64,000 bases of DNA from Hypericum androsaemum (taxonomy: Eukaryota > Streptophyta > Magnoliopsida > Malpighiales > Hypericaceae): the NCBI GenBank assembly GCA_963995505.1, contig OZ023194.1, positions 13,946,428-14,010,427 of the forward strand, read 5' to 3'. Below, in pieces: positions 45,660 through 58,241 of this stretch. Within the stretch, counting starts at the first letter, position 1; each line of letters begins with the position of its first letter. Under the pieces are notes generated by a model that was not told the origin of the DNA, did no database searches, and saw only the letters and a program-made list of their open reading frames with translations. A program made the translations under genes and the position numbers.

Positions 45660-47036
45660 ATGGCGGCAAGAATTGCCTCCCAAACAAGGACCAAACTTGT
45701 CCACTCCAGACAAGTTCTCCGACCAATCCCAACCCTCTTAAGCTCAGCCCTTTCCTCTTCCTTTTCAAGCAAATCAACCCTCAAACCCCATCATTCTCTT
45801 GCCGACCTACTACAGAGCCACGGTTTCCCTCCCTCCAAAATCGAATCTTTCCTTAACGGAAACAACTTCCTATTGGATTCCAACCCAGTGGACGTCGAGA
45901 ACTCTCTGGGAATCCTCTCCTCCTTGAGAATCCCCCAAAAAGATGTTGTCTTGATGGTTGCCAGCTGTCCAGGGGTATTGGATTTTGGGTTTCTGAAAAA
46001 ATGGGAGGTGGGTTTTTCCAGGTTTGGGGATTTGGGTATTCCCCCTTCAGTGATCAGGAGCGTCCTGGAGTTCTCCAGGAAGTCTGGGATCGACCCGGAT
46101 GTGTTTGGCCGGTGTTTGAGCGTTTTGAAGGGTTTAGGGTTTAGGAATGAGACTGTTTATAGGCTTTTAGAGGGTTTTCCTGGTGTGATTAGTGTGGATG
46201 AGAATGAGGTAGGTAAGTATGTTGAGGTCCTTAGGGGAATTGGATTTGGTATGGATGGTGTTGATAGGGTTTTGTACTTGTATCCGGAGGTTTTAGGATT
46301 CGGAGTTGAGGGACGGTTGATGCCATTGCTTAATGAGTTTAAGGACTTAGGTTTTAGCAAGGAGTTGGTCAGGAGGGAGGTTCGTAGGGACCCGCGAGTT
46401 CTTGGGATGGAATTAGGTGAGCTTTCGCGGTGCTTGCAGTTGTTGAGAACTTTAAAGTGTAGAGAGCGTGTAAAGTTGAGGATTTTTGGTGAGGGAGAAT
46501 TTAGGGCCGGGTTTGAAGTGAAGCTGAGGGTTGATTGCTTGTGCCAGCACGGGTTGATTCGCCGGGAAGCTCTTAAGGTTCTGTGGAAAGAGCCAAGGGT
46601 GATCATATACGATGTACAGGACGTTGAGAAGAAGATAGAGTACTTGGTCAAGACAATGTGGTTTAGTGTCAGCTGCCTGGTTGATGTTCCAGAGTATTTG
46701 GGTGTGAATTTTGAGAAGCAGATAGTTCCAAGGTACAGCGTGATCGCGCATTTGCGCGCCAAAGGTGCACTTGGTGATGATGTCGGATTGGACGGTATGA
46801 TAAAGTTGAGTAGGCTTAGATTCTATAACCTGTATGTCAAGCCTTATCCCGAGTGCGAGAAATTTTTTGGTAGACTTTCTGGAGATTCCAAGGTTAACAA
46901 CGGGCACTCTAATGGGGACTCCAAGCATAACAATGGATACCCTAGTGGGTTATGGGAGCTTTTTAAACCGAAAAGGCCTCCTGCATCAAAAGAAGATGTG
47001 AGGAACATTAAATGCTTCATGGAAGCAATCGCCTAA
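45660..47036 (+). CDS. Organellar mTERF family protein, intronless
   Basis: A single exon encodes 458 residues. The N-terminus (MAARIASQTRTKLVHSRQ …) is basic and Ser/Thr-rich without acids, an organelle transit peptide. From about residue 45 come repeated ~30-residue mTERF helices with Leu-rich and Pro-containing signatures: LADLLQSHGFPPSKIESFL, FGDLGIPPSVIRSVL, CLSVLKGLGFRNETVYRLL, VLRGIGFGMDGVDRVLYLYP, EFKDLGFSKELVRREVRRDP. Plant mTERFs bind organelle nucleic acids and affect transcription, splicing or ribosome biogenesis. The target cannot be told from sequence. The tail holds a small imperfect GDSK-N-NG repeat. The start is the ATG at 45660, because the open frame upstream begins at TTG. 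Confidence 0.9.
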   Translation: MAARIASQTRTKLVHSRQVLRPIPTLLSSALSSSFSSKSTLKPHHSLADLLQSHGFPPSKIESFLNGNNFLLDSNPVDVENSLGILSSLRIPQKDVVLMVASCPGVLDFGFLKKWEVGFSRFGDLGIPPSVIRSVLEFSRKSGIDPDVFGRCLSVLKGLGFRNETVYRLLEGFPGVISVDENEVGKYVEVLRGIGFGMDGVDRVLYLYPEVLGFGVEGRLMPLLNEFKDLGFSKELVRREVRRDPRVLGMELGELSRCLQLLRTLKCRERVKLRIFGEGEFRAGFEVKLRVDCLCQHGLIRREALKVLWKEPRVIIYDVQDVEKKIEYLVKTMWFSVSCLVDVPEYLGVNFEKQIVPRYSVIAHLRAKGALGDDVGLDGMIKLSRLRFYNLYVKPYPECEKFFGRLSGDSKVNNGHSNGDSKHNNGYPSGLWELFKPKRPPASKEDVRNIKCFMEAIA

Positions 47037-48128
47037 TGGACTGAGCCAATCATCAAATTTTCGACATCGGGGATGATAGTTTGATAACTGGCAGGTTGTG
47101 CTTCTCTCTCTGTCTGCACTCCCTGTAAATGGCTTCAGATTGGTGACTTTCTTTCCTGAAGCAGTCACGCGGGTGTTGAAGCTCGTAGTTTTAGGGGACG
47201 AACTTCGTAGCTGTCATACCGGCATTGACTACTCAGTTCCTATTCCCTGATCCGCCTGTGTGTGTATTGAGAAGCTCTCATAATTGTGGAACTGAGCTTG
47301 TCATCACGTTTATTACAAGGCTTTTGGCAAGTTCTTTGTGGTCTTCAATGAACACATGCTGATCTGGGAAAGTGGAGCTTGGGAAGCAGCTTGGAGTAGA
47401 ATGTTTACCTATGGCAACCTTCACCGGAGTGACATTGTCATTGTTAGCAGATGCCCATTTGCAAGGAGTTGGAATCGTAGCTTCTTTTCCAACCTTTGCG
47501 AGGAATTTACGGGCGGCAGTTGATGCTATATTGCAAATCGAATAGGCAGTGAGCAAGGATGTGGGGGTTGAAGTGGCTTTTGCAGCAACTGCAATCAATC
47601 CTCCTGCTATATTTTGGTCAGTGGTAGGAATAGGAGGGTGTTTGAGGGGCAAGAAATACTCCTTTTGTGCCTTTTAATTAAATTTTTGCTTATGTATCAA
47701 AAGAACAGAGTTCACTGCTTACGCATTGGGGAAGAGTTGCACTTGTTGAGAATCTCACATCGATTAGTGCAAGTAAAGTGGACTAATTTACAAGTGTTGA
47801 AAATTTACCGACCCATTGTCTTAAGATTTTGGGTTGGATATAGAGATTCTAACAACACTGGACTAGGATACGAATGAAAGACGCCGTTGGGAGAGCTAAC
47901 ACCCTAATAGACTCCCAAAGTGCTCGACTCTGAGGTTCGCAAAAAAAAAAGACCTAATGCACTGATAACATAGATAATGAATTTGCTGAATATATTGCAA
48001 TTTCCCATTCAACAACCAGCATAATAAAATCAGAATAGGTCCAAGGATACAACACCAATATAAGTTAACTTCTCGGTAACAATTTCACGTGGTTACCACT
48101 TCATAATACGTAGTATAAGCTTTAATGA
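47037..48128. other. 3' region of mTERF and convergent ABC transporter genes
   Basis: Holds 3' UTR sequence, a 124-codon minus-strand open frame without an ATG start (47278-47652, not called), and a small solo LTR at 47744-47854. Confidence 0.4.
47744..47854 (+). mobile_element. Small solo LTR (TRIM-sized)
   Basis: Begins TGTTGAGAATCTCACATCGA and ends GAGATTCTAACA, so the ends are inverse over most of 12 bases. The flanks gcact and acact agree in four of five bases. The opening (tgttgagaatc-cacatcg) is frequent at plant LTR starts. At 111 bp it is small, like TRIM LTRs. Confidence 0.55.
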
Positions 48129-51100
48129 CTAGTTTTCATTTTTGGGTCCTTGTAGTTGTCTTCTCACTAGTGCAGTGTAAACACCGTCCTTGGCCAGAAG
48201 CTCATCATGAGTTCCACTCTCCACTATCTGACCATCAGAAACAACTGCAACAACATCTGCACTTTGGACAGTTGATAGCCTGTGGGCTATAACTAGAACA
48301 GTCCTTCCTTTCATCAATGATTCCATTGCGTCCTGCGATTTTGTCAGGAATCGGGAACTTGTGAGTTATATTGGTTGAGTTCGAAGCGGAATAAAAGGAT
48401 GGCACATGAAGGGCGAACTTGCCTGTACGAGGTATTCACTTTCAGCATCCAAGGCGCTAGTGGCTTCGTCGAGGAGAAGAATCTTTGGGTCCATCAGAAG
48501 GGCTCTGGCGATTGCAATTCTTTGTTTCTGTCCACCCGAAAGTCGTACTCCTCGCTCTCCGACGTGTGTTTGATACTTATCTGGGAACTTCGACACGAAT
48601 TCATGGGCATTTGCCATTTTCTGCAAGAGCATATGAATATTTTCACTTGGCACGGGACATAAGACAGCAGGGGTGGTCTGGTTGGTTGAAGAGCAAATAC
48701 TTACAGCTGCATTTTCTATATCTGTGATGCTGACTTTACCCTGACATCCATAGGCTATATTCTCTTCTATGGAACAGTTGAATAGTGTTGGCTCTTGGCT
48801 CACTATACTTATCTGCACGATGGAGGGAGGGTACATTTCACAATCATAGAGAAGTATAATCAGCATTATATAAGCTTGATGATAAGTTCGGGGCGATATT
48901 CTGCTTGGACATCTTAATTTTGAAGGGACGATTTTCAGAGCTCGCTTTTTATGGAACTAATTTAGAAGACGGTACCTTCTTGTGCAGATGATCATGTGAT
49001 ATTTCTTGCAGATGAACTCCGTTCAGGAGAATTTTTCCCTTAACTGGATCATAGAATCTCTCGATCAGGTTAGCTATGGTGGTCTGCAGTACAAAGTGAA
49101 ACAAGAATTGAGGATTGCCAGGCCTCAAGCGTACAATTCTAAAAATTCACGAAGAAAGCTAAAACTGACAAGCATATGAACTGAAGCACGATAGGAGCTC
49201 CAAAGCGAAGCAGAAAGGCTTACTTTTCCTCCACCGCTAGGTCCAACAAGTGCGACCTTCGAGCCAGGCTTCAGTTTCAGTGTTATTCCCTGGTTTTTAC
49301 AGCATATGTCACATCATGGTGGGTGCTCATCATCCACAAAGAAGCTACACAGCATGTTAGAAATAATCAGAGGGTACTTGGAGGAAGGAAATTACCTTGA
49401 GTACCATGTTGCTCGGCCGGGATGGATAGGCAAACCAAACATCGTCCAATTCCACTTCCCCGACTTCTTCACTGCCATAGAAAAAGACCAGATATCACTA
49501 GTAGATAACCACTTCACTGCATGGATTATGCAGGTATATCACAATGCTGTAATAAAACTGCAAGAACAGTCACGAGGGAGTTGATTTCTATTGGCTTCTT
49601 AGAATGCACCATATCGTTAGAAAAGCTGAACGTTATCATGCAGTAAATGTTAGAACTTGGATCTTTGAGCTTCAGACAAGAAAAGTTATCCTGTCAGCAA
49701 GCAGGGTTGACAGATATGAGAGGTCCCTGCAAGTATTAGTCCAATTCGTGGAAGTGATGGTTGCATCTAACCCGAGGGTTCGATCATTGTCCAGAAATAA
49801 ATTTGACAGAGGTACTTGGGCAAACTGAGGGGGCATTTTGGTTGTCATAGCAGAAAAAATAAGAGAGAAATGAAAATGGGATGACTGACCCCAAAGGACA
49901 TTTGCTTCCTGACTTCGGCATGGTCGAGACTCGATCCAGGAGCTGGAAAACACGCCTGCTTGCCCCTGCTGCTTTCATGGCTACAGTGTACAAGCTCGAT
50001 AGCCCAGATATAGATGATCCAACTGCAAGTTGATGTTGTATACGAAGAGAGATCGGTCAGGCTTCCCGAAACAGGACGTGGGATTTTCTTGGAATTGACT
50101 TCCTTGGACCGTGCGTCATATGAAATCTCATCGGTGCTTCTTGTTGAAGAAGTTAACAGCAAGGAACTCACCTGTGTTGCTGTAAAGGATGAAGGATGTA
50201 AGATCACCGGCAGTCATGGTGCCCGAAATTGTCAAATTGGCGCCATATATCACCACCACAATGACTGACAAAGTTGACGCCGCATTCATTCCCCCAAAAA
50301 AGAGACCTACCCCTTTCTGCAGCAACACGCAGCTTAAATTATCAGCTACATGATAATATCCTAATATATACACAAGAAAAAGAAGACAACATTTTAGAGA
50401 GCTCTACTTCTGAAGGTCAGTCCCGAAGAAGCAGATAGAACACATCAAACAGCAGAAAAGAACTCACAGCTGTTTTCAGTCCAAGGTTCAGTGTCTCGTC
50501 AACTTTCTCCGTGTAACGAGATATCTCATAATCTTCTTGTGCAAAGGATCTGACTGTCCGTATAGCGCCAAAAGATTCCTGAATACAGTCATTCAGTTTA
50601 CACGTTGTATGCAACATTTAGTAATAATATGCTTAACTCCTATTTCAGAGCGTAAATTTTAGCTAGTCCTGGATCGTTGCATCTAAGTGTTTACATTTTA
50701 TCAGGGAGTCAAAGTCATTTGCACCATTTTAAGGAATAATGTAATGGACCGTGCTCCAGGCAAACAAGCCTGTTGCTGTCGTGCACAATGGTTAATGTTC
50801 TGCAGGCATAAGATTTACCTCTGCAACTCCACCAGCAGCAGCTGCTGCAGCTTGAGTCTTGTGAGAAAGTTCACGGAGGTAGCGTCCGAACATGCGTACA
50901 GCAACGGAGATAGCAGGCACGACTGCCAATGACAGCACTAGAAGGACAAAAGAAGAAACTCGTTATATTAGACAGTCACGGCACAAAGAAAATTCCAGGT
51001 TCATTCAGTCTCCGGATGCTTACATGTTAGCTTCCATGAGGTCATAAGCATGAACCCGAGACCAATTGCAGCAGTTGACAGACTTCTGAGAGCTTCAGAG

Positions 51101-52905
51101 AGATTGGTAGTTGCAGCATTTTTTATGATCTGGGTATCTTCGGACAATCTGCTTAACAATTCTCCAGTTCTAGTAACATCAAAGAAGGCTATCTCCTGCA
51201 AAATTCACAGACCAAGTTCATGGATAAAAATGATTCATTTGAGAAATATATATATATATATATATTATCAAACCAAGCTTTCTCTGACATGTAATCACCT
51301 GATTAATAAGGTGGCTGAATAAGCTCTTTCTCAAGCGAGCAACCACCCTTTCACTGCTGTAATTAAACAGCCATGATCGAATCGCAGTGCAAACCGAACT
51401 GAATTAAGAAAGGAAAAAACCATCGGACAAGACTCATGTCAATTAACTGATGAAAGGATTAGAGAGCAACTGCATTTAACCCAGTTTAACATCATCAAGC
51501 TGCTTCTGCAACAAACCGATAATATTGTTCAAGAGGATGATCCTATTCGCGAAGCAACTAGACAAAAGACACCTTTCACTAACGGTAGAGAAACTCGATG
51601 GCATATAAGGTCAAGACAAATGATCATACCCGACTATTACAATGATAAAAATCTCGAGTATGGTGTTGTTGACAGCAGTCAACGCCTCTGCCTTCTGTTC
51701 TGGTGTTTTCAGATCTCTTGACACGATGTCAATTATCGTGCCTCCAAATTTCGGCTGCAAGAAGTTGATAGCTTGTCTAGAATCCGATGAGAGAGTAACA
51801 GTCAGAACTGAATTGAAAATGAAGAATACTCACAACAAGAAGATTAGATGTGGAAGCAATCAAGAGAGCCACAGTGCCAACTATCAGCTTTCCTGCATCT
51901 GGTTTTGCCTGCAAGTTGAGGAGGAGCAACTAATCAACGGATTGAACATCATTGAAAGCTATACAGAAAACAGGGCCGAATAGACTTACAAGCGCAATTA
52001 CACGGCCGAAACCCACATTCGCAGCCTGAAAAGTTACACAAGCAGATTCAAAATGTCAACCAAGTCCATCACTGAGAGATATAGGCAGATCAGCAACCTG
52101 CAACGGGAGCTGCAACGTACCGGTATCGCTTCCCCGTGCTCTAGGTCTGTCAAAAGATCCTCTGCCTCTGCACCATTCCTCTTCTGTCCTCCCTTCAGCA
52201 AAAGACAAAAGGAATCAACCCGAGAAGTCAGAGCTTTATACACGGAATTGGAACAGGGAACTCTCTCAATCTTATGGAGAGTAGATACAGCACTTCTGGA
52301 ATCCTAATATCCTCAATGCTCCGAATAGGCTTGGCTTCGTGAACCAACACTAACTCCATGCTAGCTTGGGGCTCACGCCTCACAAAGCCGAGCGAGCACC
52401 CGATATTCAATTTAGCAGATAGCAGATAGCAGATAGCAGATGAATACAATCTGTACATCACTTGGAGCAACGCGTTATCTTGACACTACATCAACATACT
52501 TAATTAAGCCTGACAAGCTATGTTGGTGTCCCAAACCATACCCTTTTTGGTTATGAAAAGATAAAGCTATTGGAGGCATATTATCAGTATTACAACTAGC
52601 TCATTTGTGATTAATGCATCTGGGGCAATATCCCTGTTCTCGGGTACCCGGACACCCGCTAAACCAACTAATCCAAGTCGGGTAGGTTCTTCGAATGATG
52701 GTATTAGAACACCACAATTAAGCACCAAAACACATAAGCAACTAGGCCAATCAACCACTCAACAAGGTCAAGAGGGTGGAAAATCGCAAGAACAAGAAGC
52801 AGCAAAAATGAACAATAAAGGGTAACTGGGAAAGGAGCTTACTCGACGACCCAGAAGAGGGGTCCTCTCAGGTGGGCCCCCACCACCGACGCCATGGCCA
52901 TGCAT
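48129..52905 (-). CDS. ALS1: Half ABC transporter, ALS1 / ABCB27 type
   Basis: Seventeen exons (52905-52843, 52192-52121, 52025-51990, 51908-51834, 51754-51630, 51398-51299, 51195-51024, 50937-50819, 50578-50468, 50316-50172, 50022-49890, 49471-49396, 49289-49224, 49083-48976, 48812-48705, 48620-48423, 48332-48129) give 636 residues, near the usual ~640. The order is a Gly-rich N-terminus, a six-helix membrane domain, then a nucleotide-binding domain. The latter has Walker A GPSGGGKTT (425-433), Q-loop Q473, signature LSGGQ (530-534), Walker B ILLLDE (550-555) and H-loop His586. Family motifs [20 protein letters not shown] and [14 protein letters not shown] match ALS1, the vacuolar transporter needed for aluminium tolerance. 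The intron after exon 16 starts GC (CAG|GCAAGT). An extra 5' exon is possible, because an AG acceptor precedes an open GTG-led stretch at 52950. Confidence 0.92.
51247..51264. repeat. (AT)n microsatellite in an ABC transporter intron
   Basis: Nine AT units lie in the intron between exons 6 and 7. Confidence 0.85.
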
Positions 52906-55900
52906 CCCTCCTCCTCCGAACCCGTTCGTTCCGTAAAGCCCAGTAGCCACTAAAACACAAAGGAAGGACGTTTAAAACTTGAAAAGACTTAATTATAAAG
53001 ACAAGTTTTTTATTTGGAGTCTTGTAATGGAGGCGACTGACCTCTTTCTTACACCAACGTTAGGACTTTTGAGAAATTGTAGAGAGAGAGAGTTTCTTTT
53101 TCCAATTGAGCAGGAAAAGATAAATTGTAACGTCGTTTTTTTTTATATCGTCACCTCTTATGTAATCCCTTCTTGACTTTTCCTGAATGCAGCCAATTTT
53201 ATATGGCTCAATTACATTTTAAGTCTAGATATTTTCGAGATAGTTCCCAGATTGTTGTGTTTTTTGTGTATGTCAGAACTTATTTGACAAATTTTTTTTG
53301 CTAATTTAGGATCGTTATAGTTATGACCTTCTTCACCGAAGTTTCGGTCGCAACTTTTCTGTCATTAGGTCGTCGGCTTTCTTGACCTTTCGGCACTGGA
53401 CGTGCATTGTTCTAGCTTACTTGAGAATACAATAATTTTAAGTATTTAACAAAAAAAATTACTATTAAAAAATTTACCCGACTTAAAATTGATTTAGTTG
53501 ACACTATGTAATTAACTTTTTTTTAAAATTATAAACGGCCTATTTGGTCCACCTCTTTTCTTGTGGAAGGGGTAATGCCTGTCTTTGTCAACATTAATTG
53601 ACTATATACCTGGAATAATGGAAATATGTAATCTTTTATTGTGGACTTGGTTGAATTCATCGATCAATCATGTAGGGATTGATTGGGTCGGTTCTACCGT
53701 GGTTACTTATATATAACCAATCATACCAATAAAATTTTATCAAATTGATAAAAGATTATTTAAATTCATTTGAGAATATTGGGAGTTCGATTTTGTGAAT
53801 GTAATCTAAACCATCGAGACGGTATTAAATAAGAAAACGGTCTAATTGGAAAACTGACATAAACCAATCATGTATTTTATCTCCAATTGGAGAACTGACA
53901 CAATTGAAAAACTATAATTTGAGCCTGGTAGAGGAAACATACGATCAATCCCTAAAAACTGTTTAACAATTGTCTATCATGTATTAGTCATCATTAATTG
54001 AATACTCATTTGTCATTGTCCGTTGAAGAGTCAAATTTTGCTTGGATCCTCACAAAACTTGAACGCACTCTGATTATAAGGTTATACATTAGTCATTCAC
54101 TTTTATTTTGAGGCGTACCGGGTCTTTTCTAAATTTAGGGTGGAAGTTACAGGATTTACACTAACCAGTATGATGTATTTAATTAGGTAGTTATAGTGAA
54201 AGATTATACTAAACTTGTTTAGTCAGTGGATGCCCAAATATGAAAACAATCAGTAAAATTAACTTGCTTTTGTAATTGCGTATCTTATTTTAAAAAAAGC
54301 TTGTATATTTGCGTAACAAAGTACCAACATTACCGATAAATATTTTGTTCTGACTTAATCAGGTCTCGAGCTTAAGTTCCCAAAAATATAACAATCTTAA
54401 AAATTTATTGAGAGTACTTTGTACCTTTCAAAGATCCTGTTTAGCTCGAATACAAATTAATCGATCCAATGCGCTGGATACCAGAAAGTATAAACAAGAA
54501 AATACCAACGTTTTTATAGTTGTGTTATACCTTTGTTTTAGAAGCCCACAAAATGGGTCGCGAGAAAAGCCGAATGAGAAGCACCAGTCGCTGCAGCCCG
54601 TTGGGCCTTCCCCCCGCTTTAACCATTGGCCCATGGGAAAGAATCACCGCTTTTTGCAGGTTGTAAAGGAATTTTAATCACCACCGCATAATTCTTAGGT
54701 GAACCCATGGGAGTTTATTTTGAACACGAATTTAAAAAATATTTTAAACACCATCACATGAAAATATTTTTTTCATTAGAATTATGCAATCACGTAGATT
54801 TGAAATTCGGTCAGATTATTATTTTTTATCTGATCGAGGAAATTGAACGTTGTGTTTTGAGTATTAAACTTATCCTTGAGGTCAGAATTAAGTAGAGGGC
54901 TAGAGGCCGAGAATCGAAGTTTGAGAGCAACTATTTGTGGCATCGTCCGACATTCAATCTATAAATTCAAGTTATTTTACGGACATTGTCATTACGACTT
55001 GTGAGTATTCTAAAGAAAGGGTTAGAAAAATCTTATTGATTGCAGGTTTATCATAAATAAATTACAGTAACCAGTTATTCTAAATAAATTATATATCTCG
55101 TGTTTGTGTCAGTAAAACTTGTTTTGCACTATTTATCATATCAAACATGGATTAGTCAAAACTCTAAATATCCGAATACCTAAACTCAAACACTTAATTC
55201 CCCGATCATCTCTGTTTCTTTTTTTCTAAAAAAAATCAGCAAATATAAAGGAGATTCGAAGCACGAGAAATATGCAAGTTCCATGGAGATAGATAGATGG
55301 CTTCTCTGGCCTCGACAAGCCGGAGACAACACTTGGAGTGAAGTTTAAAGTTGCTGTCCAATTACTTGCATTTTGTTTTTGGGTCCGAGTCCAATTACAT
55401 ACATTAGGATTATCATAGAAAGTGTCTTCACTTTACAAAAATGGCATCATCCGAGGTCAGGTCAGACACAGAATCTTGACCCCATTGACGAATTCGATAA
55501 ATTGCAATGACCATTGAAGAGTTCGATGTTATTCTAGCCTTTTAGAGAAGAGAGTATGAGCTGTTAGAGTGAGATGAGATAAGTCACTGATTCCTCCATA
55601 TTAAATGACAACAATTGAACTATTAATCTTACGAAAAAATTGTGATGCCCCGTTTAAGAACACTATTAGAAAAAGTCTCAATTGATTTTATTATATTATC
55701 TAAATTTACAAGGTGTACTTTTTGTATTGTCAAATATCATGAAAAAACTTCAAAGTTAAGTAAGCCTGATCTGGAGTAATTTCAGCATGGGTGAACTTCT
55801 CATAAATTTTTAAGAGTGCGTGAGAGTGGGAACAAAACATACACAAAAAACCGGTGCTAGTCTATAGAGACAGTTCGTTAAATTACGTAGAACCGACCCT

Positions 55901-58232
55901 AAATTAAAAACATATGAAATTCTAAATATTGACTATACTGAATCATACTTACGAAAAAAACTATGTACAATTTTTCGGGAGTAGCTGAGACAACTGCGAT
56001 GGTCATTATGGTGGCAACATTTGACTGGCTTGTTGGCGGCATTTTAGTTTTTGAGACACGAAATTCCAGCTCAATTTGCTCCCTAATACTTGTAACACAT
56101 TAATATGGCATCGATATATGGATTGATCATAAAAGTCGTTCCTAGTGCTGCGTGTAATTAATTAAGAGACTAATGATGAAATAATCAATTTATTTCATGC
56201 AATCATTCTTGGTTTCGTACTTCGTCAAAATGATTTCTTGGATTCACACATTTAGTCTGAAAATGTTGCCTAACTAAAGCGCCCTGGCCTTGTGAACTCA
56301 ACATTAATTATGATTATTTTTTATGATTAGTCGTAGTAAACAGTTGGTTAAGGGGTTTAAAATCGAGGATGTCCAAAGTAGGGTCGGTGGGGTTCAGTAC
56401 TATTGTCTCCTGGCCTTACCTTGTTAGTGGATAGAAAAATTAATTACTTTGTATGGAAGTCCAACTATAGGAAATCCAGTCAACCGATTATGTTAGAATT
56501 TTATATACGACTCAAAATTTTAAAGTTATAGATTTGTCAATTTTTTACATTTGTAATTATTTCAGCCAATCTTACAACTTGGCTTCTTGACATGTCTCCT
56601 AAAATAAAATTTTGCAAACGTGCAAGTGAAAAGAGAATTGTGCAAAGACAATAACTGCAAGATGAATCCGTAATAATATCCTCTGTATTAAAATTTCCAT
56701 TTCTAACCTAGCTATAGCCTCGAAAGTTTCCTAGGAACAGGTCTTCTAAATAGAAGAAATAAGAGGGAGGTGGAACCCTATAGCTAGCTAGTATGCAAGA
56801 GCTTCTCCTGATTAAAAAAGAAGAGTCTCAGATTCCCTGGAACATTTTTAATATATCTTTAACCTAAGATTTATATTCTTCCTAAGTATGTACATTGAAC
56901 TTAGTCATTGGTGGATGCCAGGTATGCTTTTTATTTATATTTTATATCAACTATGCTAGAAAAAAATACTCCGAAATATTTTTTGGTAAAAACACCGCCA
57001 GACTAGTGTATTTGCATATTTTTCAAATATAGACAATCAACTTTGTAGTAGTAGAACATCTTTCAATTTGCAAAATCAAATTAAAACACACCAATCGAGT
57101 GACATAGATTTCTCTAGTTAATATTTTGATTTTAACTCTTTTTCAAAAAAATTACACATTACTCTTATAAAATAAAAAATTAAGAACTTGAAAATAATCA
57201 GAAAATTAAAAAAAATGGTCGAGATGGTGGAGTCTGCACCATTTTTTCTTTGTTTGGTTTAAATTTTATTATTTTTCCAATTTATAATTTTGTAAGAATT
57301 GAGTTACATTTCTATGAAAAAAGTTGTCAAAGTGTCACCTACGTACTAATCTATATCAATCGGTGCATTTGAAACCACATTTTATTTTGAGAAAAAATAG
57401 GTCAAGCCAGATGGTAACTTTAACTTTGACGATTATTTGATACTACACCTAGCTTTAAATGTTGAACAGATCATGTTTGTTACGATTTTTCTGGTAGGAT
57501 CATGTTTGCATCTTTAGTATCAAGTAAGGTAGCCTAACTTTAGGACCAATGCCACGAACCAATAATTTAAGACGGGATTTACGAAACCAGAGCACAAGAT
57601 CAAACGTAAGCCATACCCGTATATGTGATCATGTTTTATTCTATATTAACAAATATTCGGACACTCACTAAACAAAATAATATTAATTTGAATTAGATAA
57701 AATTCTTTAAATTTGACAAATATCTGACAACAAATATTTAATATTTATATATTTTTAATTACTCGAACTTCAAATATTTTAGTTAAACTATAATAAATTT
57801 CTAACGAATTGATCAAAAAAATTGTTGGGTACCGTACATGTGAACGTATACCCATACTTTTGCAACTTCCGAGCTAGACAGTCGTTGGACAACAAGTGAA
57901 CAAGTTAACTACTAATCTAGTAGGTCTGGTCGGTACGGAAGAGGAAGGATTCGCTCGCTAACTAGGAGAAAACCGTTGGCATGTCTCTTCGTGTTTGAGA
58001 TTGTAAGAGATTTCCATTGGGAGACGGGGCAGTTAAAATAGGCCTAGTCTGTACTTGGAATTCAGACTAATATGATCGTATGTTGGGGAACAGGTAGACA
58101 GGTTTTGCCAGTTTGACCAGGATGGACTGCATGTTCTATTTTATTTTTTTTACAAGTAAATTTCTAATCTCATTCTTTTACACCTTGTGTTATTATGTTA
58201 CTCTACTTGTCATGTTGATGTTCAACCACATG
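52906..58232. other. Gene-poor AT-rich stretch
   Basis: After the presumed promoter of the ABC transporter gene, about 5 kb hold no recognisable gene, RNA gene or bounded mobile element. At about 52420-52440 a 7-bp agcagat unit is repeated in tandem. A GC-richer patch near 54545-54620 has no identifiable coding content. Confidence 0.4.
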
Positions 58233-58241
58233 AAAAAAATA

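Noticed and set aside
47278..47652. A 124-codon minus-strand protein downstream of mTERF
   Set aside because: It begins at a TTG, has no ATG until near its C-terminus, and resembles no known family. It lies in likely 3' UTR sequence.
52906..52950. ABC transporter start at 52950
   Set aside because: The codon is GTG and sits just after a splice-acceptor-like AG. I used the first ATG at 52905, though an upstream exon remains possible.
53000..58200. Hidden genes in the 5-kb AT-rich stretch
   Set aside because: Only short frames without family motifs or splice support. Several begin in poly-A/T sequence.
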